The notes under the pieces were generated by a model that saw only the letters and a list, made by a program, of their open reading frames with translations, ran no database searches and was not told the origin of the DNA. Positions 57,758-64,000 of a stretch of 64,000 bases of DNA are shown here, one piece after another (the first letter of the stretch is position 1; the number at the start of each line of letters is the position of its first letter). The DNA is from Alcanivorax sp. 1008 (lineage in GTDB: Bacteria > Pseudomonadota > Gammaproteobacteria > Pseudomonadales > Alcanivoracaceae): NCBI RefSeq assembly GCF_020667895.1, contig NZ_JAFMPS010000012.1:33793-97792 (forward strand), read 5' to 3'. The translations under genes were made by a program, and so were the position numbers.

Positions 57758-59284
57758 ATGGCTGAGGAAAGCACCAAACTTCGTCTGCGCACGCTGACGA
57801 TGGACGACTATCCACAATTGGCGCGTCTGATGAATCTGGTCTACCCGGATATTGGCGGAGCCTGGCCGAAGAAAACTCTGGCCGCCTTGACTGGTAAGTT
57901 TCCGGAAGGACAGCTGGGTATTGAAGACCACGACGAGCTGGTGGCGGTGGCGCTTACCATCAAGGTCAGCTATGACCGCTTTTCCAACCCGCATCGCTAT
58001 GAAGATCTGATTACTGAAAACCAGATCCATCTGCATGATGCCGATGGCGATGCCCTGTACGGACTGGATGTGCTGGTACACCCGGAGTATCGCGGCTACC
58101 GCCTGGGGCGTCGTCTGTACGAGGCGCGCAAGGACCTGTGCCGGGAAGAAAATCTGCGCGGTATTCTCGCCGGTGGCCGTCTTCCGGGTTATGCCGGGCA
58201 GGCTGACAAGATGTCGGTAATGGAATATATCGATCAGGTTGAGCGACAGAAATTGCATGATCCGATTTTGTCGTTTCAGTTGTCCAATGGTTTTGACGTC
58301 AAGCGTCTACTGACTCGCTACTTGCCGGAGGATTCCAAGTCGCGCGGGTACGCCACCTTGCTGGAATGGGACAATATTCTTTATGAGCCGCCTGCCACCA
58401 GCGATTACGTGAGTAAAAGTGTGGCCCGTATTGGTGTGGTGCAAAGGCGCATGCGTGCCGCCCGTTCGGTTGAGGATCTTCTCAGTCAGGTGGAGTTTTT
58501 CGTTGATGCCCTGTCCGATTATCGGGCGGATTTTTGTGTTCTGCCCGAGTTTTTTAGTGCCCCGCTGATGGGCCTTGAGCTGGACATGAGCTCGCTTGAT
58601 GCGATCCGATTCCTGTCCGGATTTACCCCTGAAATTGCCACCGCGTTGTCAGATATGGCGGTGAGCTACAACATCAACATCATTGCCGGTTCCATGCCGT
58701 TAGTGGACGACGGCGATGTCTACAACGTGGCCTACCTGTGTCGTCGAGATGGCACCGTGGAAGAGCAACGCAAGATTCATATCACTCCTAGTGAACGTCG
58801 CGACTGGGGCATTGAAGGTGGTAACAATCTGCAGGTATTTGAAACCGACGCGGGCCGTATCGGCATTCTGATCTGCTATGACGTCGAGTTTCCGGAGCTG
58901 TCGAGAATCCTGGCCGAGGAGGGCATGGAGATTCTATTTGTGCCGTTCTGGACCGACACCAAAAATGGCTATTTGCGAGTGCGTCACTGTGCGCAGGCGC
59001 GGGCCATCGAGAACGAGTGCTACGTGGCCATTGCCGGTAGCTGCGGAAACCTGCCACGGGTGGATAACGTTGATATTCAGTATGCGCAGTCGGCGGTGTT
59101 TACCCCGTCTGACTTCTACTTCCCGCATGACGGAATCATCAGTGAGGCGGTGCCGAATACCGAGATGCTGGTGTTTGCCGATGTGGATCTGGAAAAGCTG
59201 AAACTGCTGCACAAGGAAGGCTCGGTGACTAACCTCAAGGACCGCCGCAAGGATCTCTACACCCTGTCCCGCAAAAAGCCTTAA
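57758..59284 (+). CDS. GNAT acetyltransferase / carbon-nitrogen hydrolase fusion
   Basis: The 508-residue protein joins an N-terminal GNAT domain (about 1-200; acetyl-CoA loop in VHPEYRGYRLGRRLYEARKDL) to a C-terminal nitrilase-superfamily domain (about 225-500). The nitrilase triad is intact: Glu in CVLPEFFS, Lys in EEQRKIHITPSE, Cys in ILICYDVEFPE. Such fusions are known in several bacteria and are thought to act in amide or amine metabolism; the substrate is not settled. Cytosolic. Confidence 0.93.
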   Translation: MAEESTKLRLRTLTMDDYPQLARLMNLVYPDIGGAWPKKTLAALTGKFPEGQLGIEDHDELVAVALTIKVSYDRFSNPHRYEDLITENQIHLHDADGDALYGLDVLVHPEYRGYRLGRRLYEARKDLCREENLRGILAGGRLPGYAGQADKMSVMEYIDQVERQKLHDPILSFQLSNGFDVKRLLTRYLPEDSKSRGYATLLEWDNILYEPPATSDYVSKSVARIGVVQRRMRAARSVEDLLSQVEFFVDALSDYRADFCVLPEFFSAPLMGLELDMSSLDAIRFLSGFTPEIATALSDMAVSYNINIIAGSMPLVDDGDVYNVAYLCRRDGTVEEQRKIHITPSERRDWGIEGGNNLQVFETDAGRIGILICYDVEFPELSRILAEEGMEILFVPFWTDTKNGYLRVRHCAQARAIENECYVAIAGSCGNLPRVDNVDIQYAQSAVFTPSDFYFPHDGIISEAVPNTEMLVFADVDLEKLKLLHKEGSVTNLKDRRKDLYTLSRKKP

Positions 59285-59289
59285 CCGAC

Positions 59290-59309
59290 TGTAGGAGCGG
59301 CTTAAGCCG
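59290..59309. repeat. REP-like palindrome
   Basis: TGTAGGAGCGGCTTAAGCCG: the GTAGGAGCGGCTT core with a CGGCTTAAGCCG palindrome, as in Pseudomonas-type REP elements. A second copy in opposite orientation is at 63339. Confidence 0.7.
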
Positions 59310-59358
59310 TAAAGACCGGGCGGATCACTACCCAACCCATCAACAAACAAAACAAACA

Positions 59359-59385
59359 AAAACGCCGGCACAAGGCCGGCGTTTT
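59359..59385. terminator. Bidirectional terminator before ETF-QO end
   Basis: AAAACGCCGGC and GCCGGCGTTTT form a strong stem around ACAAG, between the convergent fusion and ETF-QO genes. Confidence 0.9.
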
Positions 59386-59403
59386 GCAGAACTGAACAAC
59401 AAA

Positions 59404-61056
59404 TTACATGTTCGGATAGTTCGGACCACCGGTGCCTTCCGGCACCACCCAGTTGATGTTCTGGGACGGATCCTTGATATCGCAGGTTTTGCAGTGCACG
59501 CAGTTCTGGGCGTTGATCTGGAAACGCTTGGAGCCATCCGGATTGTCCAGCACTTCGTACACGCCGGCCGGGCAGTAACGCTGTGCCGGCTCATCCCACT
59601 TCGGCAGGTTCACCTGAATCGGTACCGCCGGATCTTTCAGTGTCAGGTGGCAAGGCTGATCTTCTTCATGGTTGGTGCTGGACAGGAATACCGAGTCCAG
59701 CTTGTTGAAGGTGATCTTGCCATCCGGCTTCGGGTAATCGATTTTCTTGCACTCTGACGCCGGCTTCAGGGTGGCATGATCCGGGGTCGGATCGTTCAGG
59801 GTGAACGGCATCTTGCCGCCGAGGAAGTTCAGGTCCAGCACTGCCAGACCCGAGCCGATGAAGTTGCCGAACTTGTGCTGGTACGGACCGAAGTTGCGCT
59901 GGGTGTACAGTTCTTCATAGACCCAGCTGTTCTTGAATACGTCTTTGTACTCGACCAGTTCGTCGTTGCCACGGCCCGCTTTCAGCGCTGTGGCAATTAC
60001 TTCGGCGGCCATCATGCCGGACTTCATGGCGGTGTGGGTGCCCTTGATCTTGGCAAAGTTCAGGGTGCCGGCGTTGCAACCCACCAGCATGCCGCCCGGG
60101 AAGGTCATCTTCGGCAGGGACTGCAGACCGCCTTTGGCAATGGCGCGGGCGCCGTAGCTCAGGCGCTTGCCGCCTTCCAGATACTTGCGCACTTCCGGGT
60201 GGTTTTTCCAGCGCTGCATTTCATCGAAAGGCGACACGTGCGGGTTGGAGTAGCACAAATCAGTGATCAGGCCGAGGGTAACCTGATTGTTGTCCAGGTG
60301 GTAAAGGAACGCACCGCCGAGGGAGCCGGATTCAGTCAGCGGCCAGCCCGCGCTGTGCATAACCAGGCCTTCGCGGTGCTTGGCCGGATCGATTTCCCAC
60401 AGTTCCTTGATGCCGATGCCATAATGTTGCGGGTCGACGCCGTCGCGCAGGTTGTACTTTTCCATCAGCTGCTTGCCGAGATGGCCGCGGCAGCCTTCCG
60501 AGAAGATGGTGTACTTGGCGTGCAGCTCCATGCCCGGGGTGTAGCTGTCCTTCTTCTCGCCGTCGTGGCCGATGCCGAAGTCACCGGTGGCGATGCCTTT
60601 TACTGAGCCATCTTCATTGAACAGCACTTCACTGGCAGCAAAGCCGGGGAAGATCTCGATACCCAGGCCTTCAGCCTGCTGGGCCAGCCAGCGGCACAGG
60701 TTGCCCAGTGAAATAATGTAGTTGCCTTCGTTATGCATGGTCTTCGGTACGAACAGGCCCGGCACTTTGATGGCCTTTTCCGCATTGGTCATATAGAAGA
60801 TTTCGTCTTCCTTTACCGCCACGTTGACCGGGGCATCCAGTTCCTTCCAGTTGGGGAACAGCTCGTTCAGGGCACGCGGCTCAAGAACTGCACCGGAGAG
60901 GATATGGGCACCTACCTCGGAGCCTTTTTCGACTACCACGATGCTGATTTCCTGACCGCTTTCCTGAGCGATCTGGCCCAGACGGCAGGCGGTGGCAAGC
61001 CCGGACGGGCCGGCACCGACGATGACTACATCGACTTCCATCGCTTCGCGTTCCAT
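59404..61056 (-). CDS. Electron transfer flavoprotein-ubiquinone oxidoreductase
   Basis: The 550-residue membrane-associated flavoprotein has the FAD motif VDVVIVGAGPSGLATA, the ubiquinone-domain helices, the block RFQINAQNCVHCKTCDIKDPSQNINW that carries the 4Fe-4S cluster cysteines with YCPAGVYE before it, and the C-terminus TGGPNYPNM. It passes electrons from reduced ETF to ubiquinone. AGGAG before the ATG at 61056 fixes the start, although the frame is open further. It is divergent from etfBA, its electron donor. Confidence 0.95.
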   Translation of the reverse strand: MEREAMEVDVVIVGAGPSGLATACRLGQIAQESGQEISIVVVEKGSEVGAHILSGAVLEPRALNELFPNWKELDAPVNVAVKEDEIFYMTNAEKAIKVPGLFVPKTMHNEGNYIISLGNLCRWLAQQAEGLGIEIFPGFAASEVLFNEDGSVKGIATGDFGIGHDGEKKDSYTPGMELHAKYTIFSEGCRGHLGKQLMEKYNLRDGVDPQHYGIGIKELWEIDPAKHREGLVMHSAGWPLTESGSLGGAFLYHLDNNQVTLGLITDLCYSNPHVSPFDEMQRWKNHPEVRKYLEGGKRLSYGARAIAKGGLQSLPKMTFPGGMLVGCNAGTLNFAKIKGTHTAMKSGMMAAEVIATALKAGRGNDELVEYKDVFKNSWVYEELYTQRNFGPYQHKFGNFIGSGLAVLDLNFLGGKMPFTLNDPTPDHATLKPASECKKIDYPKPDGKITFNKLDSVFLSSTNHEEDQPCHLTLKDPAVPIQVNLPKWDEPAQRYCPAGVYEVLDNPDGSKRFQINAQNCVHCKTCDIKDPSQNINWVVPEGTGGPNYPNM

Positions 61057-61202
61057 AGCTTGCTCCTTGTTCAGTTGCGGGCGCATAACGGGCGCCGGAG
61101 TTGGAAAGGCGCGCAGTATAGCCACGAGGCAGGGCAGTGGCCACTTTGCGTGACGTATTGTCGGGCGGCTTTGCGGCCAATCCAGTAAACAGGGTGGCAC
61201 CA

Positions 61203-61222
61203 ATTCAAACGACTGTTTGGAT
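61203..61222. promoter_or_regulatory. PsrA-like operator between ETF-QO and etfB
   Basis: CAAAC (61206-61210) and GTTTG (61215-61219) surround GACT; two further flanking bases on each side also pair. This fits the published PsrA consensus of Pseudomonas (G/C-AAAC, two to four bases, GTTT-G/C). It covers the predicted start point and -10 edge of the ETF-QO promoter. Confidence 0.6.
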
Positions 61223-61250
61223 TATCCCCGTCGAACTAATTGATTTTCAA
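61221..61250 (-). promoter_or_regulatory. Sigma70 promoter of ETF-QO
   Basis: On the minus strand TTGAAA (61250-61245), an 18-base spacer and GATAAT (61226-61221), each one base off consensus. The start point falls near 61214, inside the PsrA-like dyad, as expected for repression. I see no equally good promoter for etfB in the remaining gap (61057-61440 has no gene). Confidence 0.6.
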
Positions 61251-61440
61251 GGGAAACGGCTGACTGAAGCGTCACTCGTGTGTTGAGGGTGTGAATTCTA
61301 TTTGCAGCAAAATCATACGCTTGGCGCTTTTCGGCCTATTGACCTTGGCGGGGTCTGCGGTCACCATACCGCGTCTTTCGTGGGGGGTGCCCTGCCATCT
61401 CCTGTCCCAACCATTCCAACGGAACAAACCCGAGGCTTCT

Positions 61441-62190
61441 ATGAAGGTTCTTGTACCGATCAAGCGCGTCGTTGATTACAACGTAAAAGTGCGCGTTAAG
61501 GCTGATAACAGCGGCGTAGAGCTCGCCAATGTCAAAATGGCCATGAACCCGTTCTGCGAAATCGCCGTCGAAGAGGCTGTGCGCCTCAAAGAGAAAGGCG
61601 TGGTAACTGAAATCGTTGCTGTGACCATCGGCTCAAAAGCCGCTCAGGAACAGCTGCGTACCGCCATGGCTTTGGGTGCAGACCGCTCCATTTTGATCGA
61701 AACCGAAGAAGACGCCCAGCCGCTGGCTATTGCCAAGGCGCTGAAGGCTATTGTCGAGAAAGAGCAGCCGCAGCTGGTTATCCTCGGCAAGCAGGCCATT
61801 GACGGCGACAACAGCCAAACCGGCCAGATGCTGGCTGCACTGACCGGCATGGGTCAGGGCACTTTCGCTTCAGAAGTGGTTGTTGACGGTGACAAGGTCA
61901 AGGTTACCCGTGAAGTAGATGGTGGTTTCCAGACCGTTGAGCTCAAGCTGCCGGCGGTAATCACCACCGACCTGCGCCTGAACGAGCCGCGCTATGCTTC
62001 TCTGCCGAACATCATGAAAGCCAAGAAGAAGCCGCTGGACACCGTGTCCGCTGCTGATCTGGGTGTCGATTTCGCGCCGCGCACCAAGACCCTGAAAGTA
62101 GAAGCACCGGCAGCCCGTTCTGCTGGTATCAAGGTGGCTTCCGTCGAGGAGCTGGTAAGCAAACTCAAAAATGAAGCGAAGGTGATCTGA
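61441..62190 (+). CDS. etfB: Electron transfer flavoprotein beta subunit
   Basis: The 249-residue protein begins [20 protein letters not shown] and has the family blocks [38 protein letters not shown] and the AMP-binding region. It forms with EtfA the soluble heterodimer that takes electrons from acyl-CoA dehydrogenases. Frame is open upstream to 61291, but the family start and GAGG at 61432 fix the ATG at 61441. etfA follows after one base. Confidence 0.95.
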   Translation: MKVLVPIKRVVDYNVKVRVKADNSGVELANVKMAMNPFCEIAVEEAVRLKEKGVVTEIVAVTIGSKAAQEQLRTAMALGADRSILIETEEDAQPLAIAKALKAIVEKEQPQLVILGKQAIDGDNSQTGQMLAALTGMGQGTFASEVVVDGDKVKVTREVDGGFQTVELKLPAVITTDLRLNEPRYASLPNIMKAKKKPLDTVSAADLGVDFAPRTKTLKVEAPAARSAGIKVASVEELVSKLKNEAKVI

Positions 62191-62191
62191 C

Positions 62192-63121
62192 ATGGGCATC
62201 CTCGTCTACGCAGAACATGACAACAGCACCATCAAGGGCGCAACTTTGAACGTGGTGACTGCCGCGGCAAAAATCGGTGGCGATATCACCGTTCTGGTTG
62301 CTGGCAAAGGTTGCGGTGCTGCCGCTGAAGCTGCGGCAAAGATCGCTGGCGTCAGCAAAGTACTGGTTGCCGACAACGACGCTTACGGCCACCAGCTGGC
62401 CGAAAACGTTGCTGATCTGGTTGCCGAACTGGGCAAGGGCTACAGCCACATCCTGATTCCGGCTACCACCACCGGTAAAAACTTCGCTCCGCGGGTTGCC
62501 GCATTGCTGGATGCCGAGCAGATTTCCGAAATCATTACGGTAGAATCCGCTGACACCTTCAAGCGTCCGATCTATGCCGGTAACGCCATTGCTACCGTGC
62601 AGAGCAGCGACAGCGTCAAAGTGATCACTGTCCGTGCTACCGGCTTTGACGCCGCAGCTGCAGAAGGCGGTTCCGCTTCTGTTGAGGCAGTTGATGTTGC
62701 CAAAGATGCCGGCGTGTCCAGCTTTGTCAGCGAAGAGCTGGCCAAGTCCGACCGTCCGGAGCTGACCGCTGCCAAGATCGTTATCTCTGGCGGCCGCGGC
62801 ATGCAGAACGGCGAAAACTTCGAGATGCTGTACAAGGTGGCCGATAAACTGGGCGCTGCTGTTGGTGCATCCCGCGCTGCCGTCGACGCTGGCTTCGTAC
62901 CGAACGACATGCAGGTTGGTCAAACCGGCAAGATCGTTGCACCGCAGCTGTACATCGCTGTGGGCATCTCCGGTGCGATTCAGCACTTGGCCGGTATGAA
63001 AGACTCGAAAGTGATCGTTGCCATCAACAAGGACGAAGAAGCACCGATTTTCCAGGTTGCTGACTACGGTCTTGTGGCTGATCTGTTCGACGCAGTACCG
63101 GAGCTGGAAAAGCAGATCTGA
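62192..63121 (+). CDS. etfA: Electron transfer flavoprotein alpha subunit
   Basis: The 309-residue protein has the N-terminal [23 protein letters not shown] and the FAD-binding C-terminal domain with [66 protein letters not shown] and [16 protein letters not shown]. It binds FAD and hands electrons to ETF-QO. It is coupled to etfB and ends with a strong terminator. Confidence 0.96.
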   Translation: MGILVYAEHDNSTIKGATLNVVTAAAKIGGDITVLVAGKGCGAAAEAAAKIAGVSKVLVADNDAYGHQLAENVADLVAELGKGYSHILIPATTTGKNFAPRVAALLDAEQISEIITVESADTFKRPIYAGNAIATVQSSDSVKVITVRATGFDAAAAEGGSASVEAVDVAKDAGVSSFVSEELAKSDRPELTAAKIVISGGRGMQNGENFEMLYKVADKLGAAVGASRAAVDAGFVPNDMQVGQTGKIVAPQLYIAVGISGAIQHLAGMKDSKVIVAINKDEEAPIFQVADYGLVADLFDAVPELEKQI

Positions 63122-63137
63122 TCTGTTTTCCCGCTCA

Positions 63138-63168
63138 AAAAAAGCCCGGCCTCTGTGCCGGGCTTTTT
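63138..63168 (+). terminator. Intrinsic terminator after etfA
   Basis: AAAAAGCCCGGC and GCCGGGCTTTTT pair around CTCTGT. Strong, bidirectional form. Confidence 0.92.
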
Positions 63169-63224
63169 GCTTTCTATGCTTTACCCCTGACTCTGGTTGG
63201 CTCGGTGTTTCCCTTAGGCGTGAA

Positions 63225-63284
63225 CGCCACCATCATCCGGAGGGTGACTCAGCGTAGCGGGCACCCCGGAGGATGATGGTGGCG
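63225..63284. repeat. Long inverted repeat with REP-like centre
   Basis: CGCCACCATCATCC (63225-63238) and GGATGATGGTGGCG (63271-63284) are perfect inverted arms of 14 bases. The centre GGGTGACTCAGCGTAGCGGGCACCC is itself partly palindromic. It lies between etfA and the sugar dehydrogenase gene. Confidence 0.7.
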
Positions 63285-63338
63285 GTTGCGCCCGGGCACG
63301 GTGGTGACGGTGGGGGTTTGGTTTTGGGTTAGGAGATT

Positions 63339-63361
63339 TCGCGGCTGAAGCCGCTCCTACA
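63339..63361. repeat. REP-like palindrome overlapping a stop codon
   Basis: TCGCGGCTGAAGCCGCTCCTACA is the reverse of the GTAGGAGCGGCTTCAGCCGCGA core. It supplies the TAG stop of the sugar dehydrogenase gene (63357-63359). Confidence 0.75.
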
Positions 63362-64000
63362 GGGGTTTTAGTCGCATCAAAGCGCCATTTGGTGCATCAG
63401 TCAGCAGATAAATAAAGCCATCCGGCCCAATCCGTACATCGCGGAATCGTGCCACACCCTCAAGCAGCTTTTCTTCTTCCACCTCGCGCAAGCCATCAAA
63501 CCGTACCCGCGCCACATGTTGGCCAGCCAGCGCACCGACAAATATATCGCCGCGCCACTGAGGAAACGCATCGCCCTGGTAAAACGCCATGCCCGAAGGG
63601 GCAATCGATGGAGTCCATTGCTTCAACGGCATCTCGATGCCCGCCATCTCGGTAACGCCAATCTTTGGGCCATAGTACTCACGGCCAAAGGTAACCAAAG
63701 GCCAGCCATAGTTCTTTCCGGGCAATACCTGGTTGATTTCATCGCCACCACGCGGACCATGTTCATGTAGCCAGATCTGCTTGCCATCCGGATGCAGTGC
63801 CATACCCTGTGGATTGCGGTGGCCATAGCTCCAGATTGCATCATCAAAATCTGCATTACCGACAAACGGATTGTCCTGCGGAATGCTGCCATCATCATGC
63901 AGGCGTAAAATGCTGCCAGCATGATCCTTGCCATTTTGCGCGCGATCCCGCTCACCGCGATCACCTATGCTCAGATACAAATAGCCCTGCTGATCAAACA
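63357..64000 (-). CDS. PQQ-dependent sugar dehydrogenase, C-terminal part
   Basis: About 214 codons are inside the window and the 5' end lies beyond it. The sequence has the glucose/sorbosone dehydrogenase (GSDH/YliI) blocks: SIGDRGERDRAQNGKDHAGSILRL, DDAIWSYGHRNPQGMALHPDG, WLHEHGPRGGDEINQVLPGKNYGWP, and PDGFIYLLTDAPNGALMRLKPL near the end. Such proteins are periplasmic beta-propellers using PQQ and oxidise aldose sugars. The last codons and stop are formed by a REP-like palindrome. Confidence 0.9.
   Translation of the reverse strand, partial: FDQQGYLYLSIGDRGERDRAQNGKDHAGSILRLHDDGSIPQDNPFVGNADFDDAIWSYGHRNPQGMALHPDGKQIWLHEHGPRGGDEINQVLPGKNYGWPLVTFGREYYGPKIGVTEMAGIEMPLKQWTPSIAPSGMAFYQGDAFPQWRGDIFVGALAGQHVARVRFDGLREVEEEKLLEGVARFRDVRIGPDGFIYLLTDAPNGALMRLKPL

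Noticed and set aside
59776..60606. 276-codon plus-strand frame opposite ETF-QO
   Set aside because: Shadow of a well-recognised flavoprotein gene.
61057..61203. Upstream extension of ETF-QO
   Set aside because: The extension does not look like the family and the ATG at 61056 has a good ribosome site.
61291..61440. N-terminal extension of EtfB with a signal-like segment
   Set aside because: EtfB is cytosolic and the family start is the ATG at 61441 with GAGG before it.

Overview
The window is a stretch of a Gram-negative gammaproteobacterial chromosome. Evidence: the order rne-rluC-HAD-sppA-maf-yceD-rpmF-plsX-fabD-fabG-acpP-fabF-pabC-mltG-tmk-holB-pilZ-tatD, lipoproteins and outer-membrane barrels, sigma70-type promoters, and REP-like palindromes (GTAGGAGCGGCTT...). 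Gene content (SulP/Usp/DUF1275, DUF349, DUF1285, FecR/CHASE2-cyclase, GNAT-nitrilase fusion, ETF-QO divergent from etfBA) looks Pseudomonadales/Oceanospirillales-like, perhaps near Alcanivorax or Pseudomonas. The genus is inference only.

Layout. 1-9.3 kb: the start of a lipoprotein gene, a ceramidase-like membrane-anchored protein, a SulP transporter/tandem-Usp/DUF1275 operon, and a YbbA-YbbP-type ABC exporter whose start codon overlaps that of the divergent tesA. 9.3-16.2 kb: a DUF349 protein, a secreted zinc peptidase overlapping a PlsC-type acyltransferase, a CaiB-family racemase and an orphan envelope protein. 16.2-34.3 kb: the conserved core, with RNase E and a structured leader, RluC, the fatty-acid synthesis cluster, thymidylate kinase, DNA polymerase III delta', PilZ, TatD and RmuC.

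34.3-39 kb is an accessory island. A structured, non-protein-coding stretch is followed by an Rhs gene that has lost its 5' end, carries a C-terminal toxin-like tip, and is followed by three small AT-richer genes, the first a good candidate immunity gene. 39-42.3 kb holds a NlpC/P60-like protein with a substituted histidine, a class V aminotransferase, a TetR regulator and a DUF1285 protein.

42.3-54.3 kb is the most unusual block. A 1.7-kresidue surface protein has an N-terminal mono-haem cytochrome domain, eight Ig-like repeats, calcium-binding repeats and a C-terminal anchor. It is followed by a small barrel-like protein and a three-haem lipoprotein. Opposite lie a CHASE2-adenylate cyclase, a Tat-exported FecR-domain protein and a six-helix potassium channel. 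Joint action of the three haem/barrel genes is inference.

54.3-64 kb is metabolic: an HSL-type hydrolase, DAHP synthase, CobB deacylase, a GNAT-nitrilase fusion, ETF-QO and EtfBA, and the 3' end of a PQQ-type sugar dehydrogenase gene. The ETF-QO/etfB gap carries a PsrA-like operator placed on the start point of a good ETF-QO promoter, which suggests fatty-acid-responsive control of electron transfer from beta-oxidation.

No tRNA, rRNA, CRISPR array, transposase, integrase or replication origin was recognised.
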